From positions 5,705,358 to 5,769,357 of the forward strand of contig JACBWW010000022.1 in NCBI GenBank assembly GCA_020086605.1: DNA of 64,000 bases, given 5' to 3'. The first letter of the stretch is position 1; the number at the start of each line of letters is the position of its first letter. The position numbers and the translations under genes were made by a program. The DNA is from Lanius collurio (taxonomy: Eukaryota > Chordata > Aves > Passeriformes > Laniidae). Shown one piece after another: positions 36,215 through 50,600 of the stretch. A model generated the notes under the pieces. It did not search any database. It saw nothing but the letters and a program-made list of their open reading frames with translations, and had not been told where the DNA came from.

Positions 36215-39200
36215 CTCTTTTTTTTGTGTGTGTTTATATGCAGGAAAGACTCTGTGGGAAAGGCACCACTTATTTTGTGGGGTTTATTTATAGCTGAACC
36301 CAGGATGATTCAGAATGGCATCATGTACATGAAATATTTTCCATGAAGAGGGAATACACATGCAGTACACCAGCCATATTTCAAAGATAAGTTAGGCCAA
36401 AAAACCAATCCTTGCATGGTGTCTCCCAATCCAAGACAATTGCTGACGTGAAGAAATGCTGAAATAAGCTCAGTAATTCTGAGCATTCTCAGAAGTCCCT
36501 TAAAGGTAGTAGCTGCTATTGAAACTGAAAAGAGATTTTAAACTCCTGTCTCATAATCCCAACAACTACATCCTGCAGACACATGCAGATACATAGAAAC
36601 AAGAACAGTCATGAGACAGTTTAAATGCACTAAGATCCTCTAAAAGAATGAGATTAACTGAGACATCAGTGCTCCAGGAAAACAGGCAGAGAAGTTCAGT
36701 TGTACCTCTCAAAGGAGCTGCCTCCATTACACACTTAAGAAGTGTCCCATTTCTAAGAAAGAAAACCTGTTCATAAGGTTTGATCTCCTGCTTAACACAG
36801 ACCTCCCAACCTCACTGTAGAGGATTTCTAGTAAGAGACTCCTTTATTATTTGAAAAACTCTTCTTCCTGATAGGCCCTAACAAAAGTTCATTATACCTT
36901 GTTGGCTTCCTCTAATACATTCAGCCAACATTTAGTTATCTCACATTCTAGATTCCTGAATAAGTTTTGGGAAGAAACCAGTTTAACAATATCATACAAA
37001 TACCTATTCTCCTCAAAACAGTGAGATTAAAGTGCATTAACCATCCTTCCCCTTCAACACTCCAAAAAAAAAAAAAGGAAGGAAAACTGAGCTGGGTTAA
37101 AGACTGAGATCATGTAGATTCACCTCCACACTGTGCAGACCTTCACATGATTTGGAGTGTTAAGACAGGAATCAGCCTTTATTTCACATGAGGCAACACC
37201 CACTTGCAAATGCCTGATGTTATGCCCTCACTTATGTTCTTCAAAGGACTATGACATTCATAGAAATTCTATCTTCTAAAATGATTTATGTTGCAAGTTC
37301 CTCTTTACAAACACTTCAGCTCTAATATCTACCTGAGCAGTTTTAGAGCATTCTACAAGTTACAATAGCAGTGGATGATAACTGGTAAGGAACAGACCAT
37401 TTACCAGCAGTCTGCTGCTAAACTTCCAAGTTTAATAGAAGAGTAAAGCCTTCAAATTCCTCCATCAAATTCAGAACCCTTCAGATTAGAGATTACAAGT
37501 GTATGAAATGACAGTTTCAGTGACTTGAGATACAAATGAGCCACATCAGCTCATTTAAACTATTAACACTATTCTTAAATATCTGCAATAGTAAATAAAA
37601 AAAGAAAAGAGTCTTTTAGTTGCACCAGAAATCTGGGGGATGAATGGGGAAGGTTGTATAGGAAACAGGTGAAGGAATTTTCACAAAACATTTTAGGAAA
37701 AGGAATGACTTTGTGATTTGTAATATAATCCTATAGTACTTGAGAACAATAAAGCACTAATATTATTTGTAAAAGAAATTGAAATTGGACTATTCCAATG
37801 TTACTTCATCTTTTCTGCAGAAACATAAATAGTGGATTGCTGTTCTTAATTTAGTTCAAGTCTTCTAAGCATGGCCAGAAAAAAAAAATCCAGCTATTAC
37901 CACTGGCCTTAAAATTTGATCCAACTTTTTAATAGCAATTACTATTCCCGTGACACCTAACCAAGTTTAACAATTCATAGTAGCAAGCAAGTTACAGATG
38001 CTTCTCATCCTGAGAATATTAAAACCAGAAGAAAATATCATGGAATTTATTCATTAAGAAAATAGGTTGGAAATGAATTGAAGGGATTCAATTGTGCACC
38101 ACTTGTGTCCTTCAGCTGGGTAACAAAACCCTCACATGTTTTCATCAGTGAAGGGTTGGTTGTCTGAAAAAGGACTACTCAAGGTGAAAGGCAACAGTAC
38201 ATCACAACCCAGATATATCCAGTAAACTAGATATCTATAACAACATTTACACAATTTTTTTAAAACTATCCAAGTATCAAGCATTGTTGAAGATTTTAAA
38301 AATAGTGCCGGAAAAATGAGATTTGGAAAGATTGTGTGGTTAAGCAATCCTTGCAAAGTCTTCCTTGGTTCCCAATTCACTGAAAAAACTGAAAGTTATT
38401 AGAAGTTTAGATTAGCCATCTGTCTTTTCTCCCGTGGAATTTAGAAATTCCAAGATAGCAGTATTGTAGAATTTCTGCTAAATATATTTGGGATACCTGA
38501 AGATTTTACTTCTCCCAGTAAATTTCTCCCAGTGAGCACTGATACCCTAATTGTTCACATTACAGGGAAAAAGTAACAATTTTGGAGTGTGTCCTTATCA
38601 GTAGACATATTTTTCTAAATGAAAAAAAAAAAAATTAAAAAACCCTAGACCTCAGGTTTCAGTTAAGTCCTTTAACTTAGCAAATCTTGGTGACTTTTTG
38701 AATACACTTTAACTGCATGCTGATAATTTTTCCAAAATTCAGGTTAATGTAACTCTTTTTGCAAATAAAAATACAACTAAAGTGACTGGCTAGTTTTGGA
38801 AACCTTAACTGTGTAATTTCATCAAACATACAGGCATTTCCTTTAAGTTTTCAACTGCATCTATATTTAAATTCTCTTTCTCTTTGAGAGTTTTTCTTAA
38901 TACATTCTGAAGCACACCTAAAACTTATGCAAGATTGTTCAAACAAGACATTCATCGTACTGTGTATTAAGTTTTGTAGGAAGCAGGAAACATTTTAAAG
39001 TGATTTTAAAGGCACATTTAAAGTGACTGTGATATCCTTAACATCATATTTTCTTGTTTTATTGTAAGTAGTGACAAATGAGCTCAATGCAGCCCTGCTG
39101 TCTCTCCCAGCACTGCTTGGAGTGCACCAGGAGCACAACACAGTCAGATCTCGTGAGTCTGTTAAATACCCAGGCTTGAATAACAAGGCAGAGCCCTATT

Positions 39201-42200
39201 CCACCACTCTTACTAATGAGGTAAATTCTTTTGTGTATTGATTTTAATTAGTTCACTTGTGGAAAAAAGTCCAAGCTAGCATGATTAAGGGCAGTAATAT
39301 AGCCCTGGGTAAGGACCAGACCTACTTTAAAGTCTAACATAATACACAAATTGTCAGTATCATAAAATCTAATTTTACATACATATACGAATGCATCTTT
39401 TACTAGGGGATTTTTTGTTTGTTTGTTTTCGTTTCAATGGTCTGGTTGAAAGTTTAAAAGCCTGAATGCATTATACTGAATCCTGGTGTAGAAAAAAATG
39501 ATGCTAAATATGAACATAGGACAGACAGCTGAAATACTAATTGGAGATTGGAACATGGTGAAAAAGAAATTCATAAAGATATTTATAACTGAGTTTATAT
39601 GATTGCCTGTGGCTGGGAGGAATACAGTGATCCATACAATAGGAATTATATGCACTCATATAAAATTAGACCGTCCACTGATGCACTTAAATGAATGCCT
39701 AATATTACCATTCTTCTGATTGATAGTCATTACATATATATAAATATATATATTAACCAAGCTGCATTTAATAGATTATGACAGCTCTATCCACATAAAT
39801 TACTGAAAGAACATGTCACCAGACATTAGTTCTGTATATTAGTGATTAAGCACTTCCATAGTACATATCACCTAAAATAGATTTACACTTATTCAGCAAC
39901 AGTTATTTTGCTTGATAAATAATAAGTATTTTTTTATGACTAAAGTAATTCTGACATTTTATTTCTCAAATGAATTAATTCCTCATTATGTTCTACGAAG
40001 ATCTCATCATTCAACATTGTAGGTGCACTTCAAAAGCTTTAAGAATCCTACATTTGATTTCTGGGAAGTATTTTCTCGTTAACGTCTAACATATGTACCC
40101 TGTAGGCATGATTCACACAAGTCTCTGGAATTCTAAGGAAATGATGATCAGTCACAGAAATGTGTAAAGAATCAAGAACTCTGGCAATTTTCACTTCAAG
40201 TGTTGTCAGCGAGTTACTATTATAAAAGTACTTTTCTCACCATATCACTGAAAAATGCTGTGTACTGAGCAGGTATGAGAAAAGTTACACTTTTAATGAA
40301 CTTCACCATCTGAAGGTTTATTTCCTCGAAGCTGGTAACTGAATCTGTTACATTCAGAGAAATGCTAATTATAGGTAAGAGATGCTCAGTATGGCCTGAA
40401 TAAAGTTTATACCTTGCAGGGTGGGGAAAGGGACAGCCAAGCAGCCCGAGACAAAAAATGTTCTGGGTCCTAATTAATCACAGAAACCATGCTCCAACCA
40501 GTACTCTAAATGTCAATATCTTTTTGCTTAATACCATCCTTGGAAAGGCCAGCTCACACATCTAATAATGCATATATTTAAGTAATTGATTGGTTGTTTT
40601 TCAAAAATGGAAAACTATTCCCTGAATTACTAAAGAGCCGGTAAAAATTAAAACTAATGAGCTCATTTCAATAAAAATTTATGAGACTAGTTTCATGCTG
40701 ACAAAGTGGGTCCTGCAGGCAGAACCCCTCCACCTGCTTGCCAGGAAAAGGAAAATCTTTTATTTCAAAATATTTTTAAATCTTTAATGAGGTATTAAAA
40801 TATAGCTACAAATCTACAGGTAATTTGAAAGGACTGTGTGCATCTCTGACATCACCAGTAAGTCTTTTGCAGTACAAAAGAATTTTGTGAAGAAAAAAAA
40901 AAATTGTCAGTAGAAATTACTAGAAATGGAAAATTCTCTTTAGAATGTATGAACTATGAGCAAAATGACTGATATCACAATATCAACCAAACCCTCTCAA
41001 ATATTTTTTATTAAATTAACGTTTAAATACATTATAAGATGCAAAAATAAAGCACTAAAACCCAAAGAATCCAACTCACAGGGTCCAAAGTAAGAATACT
41101 TGTTCTTTTTGCCTGTGATTGGACAAAGTCTTAAAAGGGAGAACAGCAGCAGTCTGAGTCTGATAAAGTATCATATTACACACTGTTACACGTAAAATAT
41201 TAGATTTTTAAACAAATATTATAATCAAGCATTTATCTAAATAAGAATATAAGAAACTTAAGCAATAATGCAATAAACCAAACAAAAACAAAGGGGAAAC
41301 TCTGTGTGCTCCTGGAAGTGTCCACCAGTACAAGTCCAATTATCAATCCTAATTATTTTACAAAAAGTGCAAATAACTGTTTACATATGGTAAACCTGTA
41401 CAAGAATTACTTTAGCTATGAATATCAAAGGAAAACATGCTAATGTTTAGAAAACTGATGAATATAAATGCCCTTTAAAACATGGGTTTTAAATCTCAGA
41501 AGGACATGGAAAAATACCTGTCATTTTAAAAGGGAACAAAAAAAAATCAGAAGTGTGAGATAAAAGTGGAATAGGGTAGATATAATTTAATTTAATGTCC
41601 TTATGGAAGTACTGTATGTAATAAATATGTGCCTGCTGTAAAACTTTAAAGTTTTAGAGAACTTCTCATTACAATCATGCTACCAAGAAAACCAGAGGCT
41701 ACTCTCAAACTAATTTAAGATGATCTTAATCTCCTTCCCTGCATTCTTTTCTTTTTTTCTAGTTTTGATTTCTTTTAAATACAGAAAAAAGCTGTCAAAG
41801 CTCAGAATATTGCAAAATGGAACTCATGTTTGCTTCTATGTTCACAATAGGAAATGCTATAAAAGATTAAATGAACTGAGAAACAATATGGAATTGAGAT
41901 TTTTTTGGTCTCTGTAACCTGGCTATAAGTTAAACTGCTTCTTCTTCTGTGAGATGAAATCAGTATTTAAAGAGATTTAAGCACAATATAGGTTGAAATG
42001 TGTAATCACATACACAAGAGATATTCAGAACAAGTAGAGAAATATTGTCATTCCAAGTAAAATAAAATTTGATCTACACCACTACCAAATCCACTTTTTT
42101 TAGTCAAGTGGGACTTTCAGTATTACACTGTTTTTCTTCTTTATACTGTTGTTGACACTCTCAGAACCATCTTCAAAGCATCCTACTCTTTTGTGTGGTG

Positions 42201-44173
42201 TAAAACCAGTATGCTTCCAATTTTGCCATCAATCATCTTTAATAGCATATGCTATTAATGTAATTTTGTTATTGAAGATCCCTAAATCTATTCAGTGGTT
42301 TGCACAAGACAATTACGGTTTTTGTTATATGCATGCAGGCAATCAGATAGCGTCTTTTTAAATTAGAGCAATTAAACATGGTCATTATAAATGGTAGATT
42401 ATTAAAAAAAATCATGAAGTGTCAATATGACATTCTTTGATTTAAAATAAAATGGTAACAGAATGGAGAGATGCATTTTAATTATTTGATTTTAAAAGTG
42501 TACTTGAAAAATCTTCTTTATGAAGGCTTACTGATTATGGGAAATATTTTTCATAGCTTTTACAGTGCTATGGATGGTTTTACAGACATTTCCTAACATC
42601 CTGCAAAACATTCTCCAACACAGAAAGCCCCTCCATAAATTATCTAATTATTAGGACATGTGGTTACTTTCCAACATCCAAAAAAATGAAAACAAAAAAT
42701 TTTAAAAAATAATTCTGCATTAGTACAGTAACATCTGTGTAGTCAACATTAAAGAAATGTCTGCATCCTTGTATACCAACAAACTTCAACACATTACGCA
42801 TATTTTTGCCATAAGAAGTTAAACAAATACATTATTTTGACAGATCACTTCTTGGTGTAACAGGTTACTTCCTGTCTACCTTTGCAGTATCAAAACCACT
42901 TATTTGGAGAGGTACTCTAAGCATATGTAATGCATACACAGTCCTACTGGGACCAAAATTTATCTAAAATGAGATTTGATATGTTGCTCTGCATTAGTGG
43001 ATAGCATGACATGCTTTCAGTTTTTCTGTAACTGTAGCTGATGAGTGTCAGTAAAATTTCCTGAGCATTCCTGCTTCCATGACATACTTGGCCAAATATG
43101 AGGAGCCTGAATAGGCATACCTGGATCATCTCCATGCTTGATAATTTTGAAATACGAACATGAAATAGGAAACCTGAAGTTTGATAGCTTTTTGAACTCA
43201 GATGTTAAAGTAATGAAACATCTGAAAGTTTTGACGTTGCATATAGATCTTTCATGGTTCCAAAAATCTATTAATTTTACTTAAACATGCTCCAGAAAGT
43301 CATGCATAGCACTTCACCCTCCCAATCCAAATCATACAGATGTAAAACCTACTGAGGTAGATTTTAGGGGAAGATATTGGTAAGCATGGTGCTTTTATCT
43401 TAGAGCTTTCTAGAATAAGCTCAGTAGAGTGAAAAAGAACTGGTTTTAACTGAAGAACTGGACCCAAAACAGGTTAATTACACATAAAAGCAGAGTCTGA
43501 AAAGGGTTTTTTCAAAGAATCCTTTTTTATGAATGTATATCTCAAATACAGACATGTTGGAGATCATATAGACACAGCTGTATGTAATACTCTAATGCCA
43601 TTAATTGTACAGGACTCACTATGATTTTCTGCATCATCTCTCTGTGACATTTCTTTGAGACAACTACTTGTGGCAAGAAAATTAAATTAGCACAGCTTTG
43701 ACAATAGTTTAAAAAAAACCCCCAAGACCTATAATAACCATTTTGCAAAGAACAAAACAAAGCATGTGAAATTTTAGGCTTGCATCCTCTTGTGAGTTAA
43801 GCATGTCTTTTAACTCAGATCAGCATAATATTTAGAATCCTTTTTTTGAGTAAAGCAGGTAAGGAGCAGAACAGGAGTTCAGTGAAAGAATAGAGAAAGA
43901 AATCTGCTCTGGGAAAACAGTGAACTTCAAAACTGCTTTCAACTGTTAAAATGAGACTATTTGAAGACTCTCAACCATGTGGAGTGCACAAAGTAGTTTT
44001 AGCAGCATGAACTGTATAGATAAGCAACAGTATAAAAAAAATAAACCTATGTGGGATGACAAAAAGGGTGAGAAAAAATATTCCCTTCTATCCAAGCACC
44101 TCTGTGCACTGTGGGGTCATTAATTCTTTAGATGTAGTTGTGAATATATTCTGGTACATTTTGGTAAGTAATG
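36215..44173. other. Long AT-rich non-coding stretch
   Basis: About 8 kb with no supported gene, CR1 piece or strong motif cluster. Low-complexity items include A13 at 37064-37076, an A-run near 38622-38634, an AT-rich patch at 39733-39755 and an A-run near 40894. CT-rich wording ending in TCTAG near 41760 resembles a weak splice acceptor, without supporting open sequence. Confidence 0.55.
37064..37076 (+). repeat. Poly-A tract (A13) followed by GGAAGG
   Basis: Thirteen consecutive A residues lead into a short GGAAGGAAAA purine run. No retroposed body was recognised upstream. Confidence 0.92.
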
Positions 44174-44262
44174 TTTAATCCATTTTATAGATGGATGATG
44201 TCAGCTATGCCCGACCTTATTAGCAGCAAGCCTAACACAGACTTGTGCCTACCTGTCACCAT
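44174..44262 (-). repeat. MIR-like SINE fragment (decayed, minus strand)
   Basis: The plus strand carries TTTAATCCATTTTATAGATGG, matching the reverse complement of the conserved MIR core (CCATTTTACAGATGGGG-like). After it come scattered matches to a GTCA...CAGC...ACACAGAC layout. The match is strongest in the first 25 bp and weak after that. Confidence 0.4.
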
Positions 44263-45825
44263 AGATCTCCAGTCCTATTTTCAGAACAAAATTTATCAGA
44301 GAAAAATATTTAGTACAATTAGCTTTTTCTGCAGTGCTTAATTTGAGATATCAAGGAAGTGAAACAAAAAAAGGAATCTATCACCTATATTAATGGATGT
44401 TTCAGATCAATTTAACCTGAACTAATATATTTTCTTAATGACAAATCAATGTCAAAAATAATGAAAGAACTTAAGATTCTGTGTGCTTTCTTAAAGTCTT
44501 TGCTGTTAAACAGGGTTGTACAGCCTGCCAGTCTTGCATTATTTATTAGCTGTGAATATTATTAGACTTTGTTGTGGTTTACAGTACTGAAAAGATAGAA
44601 AGCCAATTATTTCTTCTGTATTTTTTCAAGACTTACACAGTTGAAAACTAAAAAGGAGTCTTTATATCAACAAAATAAAATTAAGAACTTCAAACAAATC
44701 TAGAAATAAACTGCAAATGAATATACTAGCAGTTCAATTTTACACCTACATCTACAATTTCTCTAGATGATTTTTCCCCTGAGACCAGGACCAGGTGCTG
44801 ACGTCAAGAATCCATCCAAATTCACATTTATTATAGCTTATTTTACAGCCATTTTAGAACAAAGAGAACTTTAATAAAAACTTTATAACAAATAATAGAG
44901 CAGAATCTCTGGGCAAGAACACACAAGCACTTAGCACTTTGCAAACAAGGAAAGAGACGTTCCCCTTCTTATGACAAAAATTTTAAGTTTCAGGATCACA
45001 GGTGGGTACTGTGGATAAGAGTACCAAAAGTAACAGGGTGATTCTTAATATTTATCTCAAAATATCACTTTCAGAAGCTGTTCCATTGACTTAGTGGACC
45101 AAAAAAAGAAATGTTTACTTGCTCCCCAGTACAGCTGGCTGATGTGAGTCTTCCCTAATGCCTGCGTTTACCTTCAAGTTTCCACCTGAAAATTGTACTT
45201 ATGACTGTTCATCAATATTATAAGAGAAGAAAAAACTTCTTTTTTTTCCCCTACTGGTAAGAAGAGGGTCAGACAACTTCTCAACTAATATCTTGATATT
45301 TTTGTGAGAAAAACAAAGCATGAAAAGAGAAATTAGAAAATAGTTTATTGGCATCAAGGTTGCATTGAAGCTGCCATCACAACTCCCTAATAAAGTCTGG
45401 GATCCCAACTCTGTGAGAAACTGGTGGCAGAACTGAAAAACTAAAAGGATGCTTCGTAGGAAAAGCAAGTAACTTCTGTTAAACACAACAGTTATTGGTA
45501 TGTGATTACTGAACAGATTTGTGGTCTGCTATAAAGACAGAACTCTATCTGAATAAATAAGGTTATGAGTAGAGCATGGATAACTATTTACAGGAATTTC
45601 CAAAACTTTCAAGTGTGTTTATGCTTTGAAAAGAGCCTGTATAAAGCCTGGATCCTTAATACAGAACATAGAGTTGCAGAATTATGTTTTTAATGCCAAA
45701 ACATGCCTGTAACTTGCAAACCCAAAGTCTTTTTACACGATGGGTAAAGATGAAAACACTACTTTTTTGTGGGGGGTTGAGGGAAGAACAGCAGAGATCA
45801 GTTTGTCCATCCACGAGGGGCTCTG
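44263..45825. other. AT-rich non-coding stretch with a perfect CRE
   Basis: No gene is seen. A perfect TGACGTCA at 44799-44806 is listed separately. The segment near 45078-45095 (TTCCATTGACTTAGTGGA) resembles the self-complementary old repeat mentioned for 3552-3603. Confidence 0.5.
44799..44806. promoter_or_regulatory. Perfect cAMP response element (TGACGTCA)
   Basis: The full 8-bp palindromic CRE is intact and includes a CpG, a dinucleotide otherwise rare in this window. CREB/ATF-family proteins bind this sequence. A single isolated site is weak evidence of a regulatory element. Confidence 0.4.
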
Positions 45826-45904
45826 CCAGGGTTACCCAGCTAATTTACCTTGTGACCTGAGCTAGATCTTTGAACCCATTCCTCCAGAGGTGAAGAACCA
45901 GGGT
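45826..45904 (-). repeat. MIR-like SINE fragment (decayed, minus strand)
   Basis: The plus strand reads GGTTACCCAGCTAA, then later CTTTGAACCCATTCCTCCAGAG. Together they resemble the reverse complement of the 5' half of a MIR SINE (ACACAGCTAGTAAG followed by GGATTTGAACCC). The central part is altered. Confidence 0.42.
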
Positions 45905-47510
45905 ATTAAGCCTTATTCATTTAAAAGCGCCCTACCAACATAACAAATGATTTTAATAAGATCTACAACTCTACTGGGAAAACTGTATGAGGAAGGCCCA
46001 AGTGCTTCTTTAATGTTTAAAACTTGATTAAATATTTACAGTAGCATAGGACTGAAAAAATCAGAAAGCTCCTCCTTATCTTGACTGCATCAAATTATGT
46101 TTATGGTAGCTCATGAAGAGCAAAAATTTTTGCTTTTACTAGAAACAAGTAAAAAAGCTAAATTCAGATACACAAAATTTTGTAATCTCTATCATGTGTA
46201 TTCATGATTACACTTATTTATATAAGAAAAAACAGGACTAAATATATTTATGCTTGCAAAAACCCCTGTTTCAATTTTAAAGACTGAGACTTTAGAGAGA
46301 TAATACATATACATTTTTTTTTTTCCCCATTCCCTTATATATCTTCTGGATTACAAAGGCTTATTTTAGACACCTACCTATCAACCAGGAATTTTCAATT
46401 TTCTTTTGGATTTTCACATTTCTTTTATTGTCCTTCAGGTTAATGAATATAGACCCCGTATTCAAGAAACTTGCTTTTCTCAGCTGTCTCTTCATAAATA
46501 GTTCATACATCCATAGTTTTCAAATTACCTCAGGTGCTAAAGGAACACTGCAGTGCTCACTCCTTAATCAGCACAGCCTTTGGAATAAAGTTTTTGCATA
46601 GAAGTCCACAGACTTGTGAACGGATTTTTGTCTGTAGATGAGTTCCTGTAATAAACAATTACAAGTTCCAGTCAAGAGCTAAGTTTGAATGAGTTCAATA
46701 TGTTGGAAGGAGTCTAGAATCTCACTATAGAAGACAGTGAAGAAAGAGACAGACAGGAAGTTATTTGACCCAAGTCATACCATAATCCACTGTAATTCTC
46801 TGCAAAAGAGGCATCTATATAAACACCTTAACAGGTTTTAGTTACCTAGCAAAACTGCTGCAGCTACAGAAACCTCAAAAACCCAATTCTCATAGGAATG
46901 GATTAGTGTACAGAAATAAATACCATGGTCAGCTCTTTGAGCAGTCACAGCACACATAATGAAAGAATTTGGAGTGAAATCACTGTCATTATAAAAAAAC
47001 CCCATTAGATTCTGTTTCTGACAACAGAATCTGTGTTCCTGAAGAATTAAGCCTTAAAAAATGGTTGTGTATAGGTGTTTATAAGAAGCTAATTTTACCT
47101 TGAAGCCATTTGGAAACTTGCACATTCACAAGTAGTCATACAGCTCTACAAGCCCAAAAGCCTGTCTCACTATTAACCCACTAAAGCAGGGACACAAGAA
47201 ATCCTGGGAAAACAGAAATCCCACATCATCCAAGGCACTCCCTTAGGCTAAGTGAGAAAAACTGATGTTTCTTTCATCCTCAAATCAAGCTGTTGAAAAA
47301 CCATGAAGGTTTTCCTGTAGCCAACCAAACGTGCATGGAAGCCAATGGGCCTCTGTAAACACAAATCAGCCAGTCAAACTAGTTATTCCAGCCAATGGCA
47401 CCCATTGAAAGGATATGAGACACAAAAAAATGTCACTTATTTCTCAATTGCATGCTTTACAAAGCCAGAAGCAAGCAATGTGATGGACTAACAAGAGCAA
47501 ACCACAAGAC
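45905..47510. other. AT-rich non-coding stretch
   Basis: No gene is supported. A T12 tract lies at about 46313-46324. Confidence 0.55.
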
Positions 47511-47622
47511 TATGAAATCAAGACTCCTAATTTAAGGCAAGCTGTCATTTTGTGCAAGTTGCTAACTTTCTTGTGACTCAAGCTTCCCAGATGCACAGTT
47601 TGGGAAAAATGCTTCTTCAATG
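47511..47622 (+). repeat. MIR-like SINE fragment (plus strand), the best of the MIR matches
   Basis: In order I see an AATCAAGACTCCT block, a TGTGCAAGTTGCTAAC counterpart of GGGCAAGTCACTTAAC, a TTGTGACTCA-like TGTGCCTCA, TTCCCAGATG and a TGGGAAAAAT end. Each corresponds to a consecutive part of the MIR consensus as I remember it. The length of about 110 bp and the level of decay fit an old amniote SINE. Confidence 0.6.
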
Positions 47623-50600
47623 AAAAACAGATGCTCTTTCAAAAATGTGAGTTCTCAAGGATAAATAAATACTTTATATTTTACTATGCAAAAGACTTCT
47701 ACATCTCCTCTAAGGAAATAATTAGGTTATTTTGGTTTAGCTTTAGAATTTGGGTATGAGTCAGAACTCCTGTAAAGAATCACATCCTTGCTAACCACCT
47801 TTTATTCATTCATTCATATAAACACCAAGAGCATATACAGGCTAGTGCAAAGCAGGCAAAATGAAAATATGAAAATATTCATGCCTTTCATGGCTTACAC
47901 CCTCTTTGCTGCAGTTCTCAGCTTTATGTACTTGGTTACAAATGGCCATCTGTAGCATGTATGTTAATAGCTGCATGACACTATTCATACATAGAAGCAG
48001 CCACATTCCATCTGCTGTGCAGTCAGGCCACACATAACTCAGTCCCACCTTTAGACAAAACAACTGCTGCTTTCTCAGCCTGACAATGAAATTAGGTGAT
48101 TGATGTCACGGGCAGCTCCCATCTAGCATTCAACCAAATGCACACTTAGCATTTAGGCGTCACCTGTTCCAGGCATAAAACAAAATGGGCTTTTTTTCAC
48201 AATAATTCTTTGTAGCAAGCAAGTCTGACACTTCACTCAAAGCTCAACCCAGAAATGACTTCAAGTAATCACCAGAGAAAAGTCCCTCTCCAGCCCTCAC
48301 CCTTTATTTGACACTACTTTTAGCCATGCGTTTGTAGATACTTTAACAGAAAAAAAATCTACCTCTTGTGATTAACAATGTTAAAATATGTACAGCATTA
48401 CCTAAAAGACTTAAATTTTTCATAGTATGATAAACTTCACTTGTAAGTGATGCATATTCCAAAATTAAAATAAAAGCATATTTTTTAATAATATCTGACA
48501 TTGATATACGTGAACCAGCACCCAACTCCTGGAATCAAATAAAGTCTCTCTAAGGTTTCAATGCATTCTTGGAAAGCAATCAAAGGCCTCTTTTTCCATA
48601 AGTTTGTTATTTATAGAAAAGCATTTGATTGTTGCATTGAAGTGTGCACTCTATGTGTAAAAAGGTGTTTATGGGTTTTAGTACAGTATAGTTAATACCC
48701 AAGCAATACCTAGCCCTTTTATAATAAAGAACCCTTACTGAGAGGATATATATTGTACTTTTCATCAAGTGTACAGCATACAATTACATTTGCTGGTGGT
48801 CTATAATGTAAACCCCAGTTGAGTCAGCTTATAGCTTATGGATTTGTTGTTCTGCATGCAACAATTAAGAACAGTTACATTTTTGGACTCAACTGAAAGT
48901 AAAGAGTAAGATTTGAGAAAAATATTCATACTTTCTTTCAAAGCAAACGATAAAAGAGTCCAGAATATTTTAAAATCAAAACTACACTGCTTAGGATTTA
49001 ATATATTCTTTCTGCTATGTATGGATTAATAATTGCATACTTTCCCACAGACAAAGAAATAAAAGGTGCAAAGAGTACACAAAGCAGACCTTCATGCACA
49101 CAAAAGGTACAGTTACATTCGGTATAAATGTGGTAAAACACAGACCTAGCAAAACTCCTACCACAGCATAACTTTAATCATCCATTGGGCTGTACAGCTG
49201 ACAATATTCAAAACAAGAGAAAATAGCCATACAAGAAAATTAAAACCTTTTGTATCACAGTGAAATCCAAAGAAAGCACTATCTGTTCCTCAACATCCAG
49301 GATACGAAATTTAACATAAATTCAGCTTCCCATTCATGAATTCAAATATATATCCAATCAAGTAACATTTAACGGTTAATGTTACTTTTAAAGTTAGAAG
49401 GAAATGTAAAACTCAAGCTTTCAGAGCTTGACATTTTAATTCCAATGCATGATTTAAATATGTGCATATTTGTTGGGTTTAGCTGCTTTTATTTTTTTTG
49501 GTTGTTACGTTTTTCTTTTCAGAATATAGCAGAAGAGAAAAAAAAAGTTACTTAAGATCACAAAATCTGCAGTCCTAAGAATCTTCTTTTTGTTACTGAT
49601 TGTAATTTTGTATTGCTACAGGCTGAGGGACAAGTTCTTAGAAATGATAAATCTTCTCAAAGCACATATAAGCATAACCAGATAACTGATCTGAGCACCA
49701 ATATCACAAGCAAAATTCAATTCCAATATGAATTACATCTTGAATAAATTGTTATGGCAAAGTTTACTTTCAAAAATTAAGCACCTTTCACTTCACAGAT
49801 TTCAGCTCTGCCCATTATGCTGTAGCTACAGTAGAGCAAGACACTTAAGCACTTCAGTGTGCCAGATGGAAAGTCCTTGTCCAACCTCCCAGAGTAGAAA
49901 ACTCAGCAGCAGAGATTGTGCCAGTGCTAATCCCAAATGGGCTAAAACCCCTGAGGGGCGTGGTGAACAACAAGAGGTGTCAATTGTGTGACTGAAAAAC
50001 TAACCTTGAAGCAATTTTGGTCCCAAAAAAGTCATCTACATACCCATAAAATGCAGTTCCTTTGGGATTGCTTCATAGTTAAGATTTAGTAAAACTTACA
50101 AAAGGTCTTTCCTTAAATCAGGATTTCCACAGAAGCTTTAAATAGTTAAATAATAAAATAGTTCAGAAAACAAAGTTATAAGTACAATCCTCAGTATTCT
50201 CCTTCTGAAAGGCATTTTGGTGCATTTGAAGTTGATTAACTGAACCAGTTTGAGATAGGGAATAACAGAACTTCTGTGAACTCTGATTCTTTGGACTCTA
50301 CAGGCAAAATTCCTACTTACCATTTTTTATTCATTGTCTAAGTAACAAAATAATATCTGTATGAACAGATTTTTCAGGATACTGGAGGAAGGGTAACATT
50401 TATATATATATGGATAAAATTTTCTTGTTGTAAATTAAACCAAACTTCACAAGGGTAAATTACAGTAAGTCCACATCTAGATGGACAGAGAGTTAGAATG
50501 AAAGAAAATGCAAATATAAACAATCTCACACAATCCAACAGTTAAGTCAAAGAGAAATGCAGGTTTAACTTATAATTACAAGACAGAACTCTGAAGTAGA

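Noticed and set aside
41741..41762. CT-rich acceptor-like sequence
   Set aside because: The following sequence has no supported exon and pyrimidine runs are common here.
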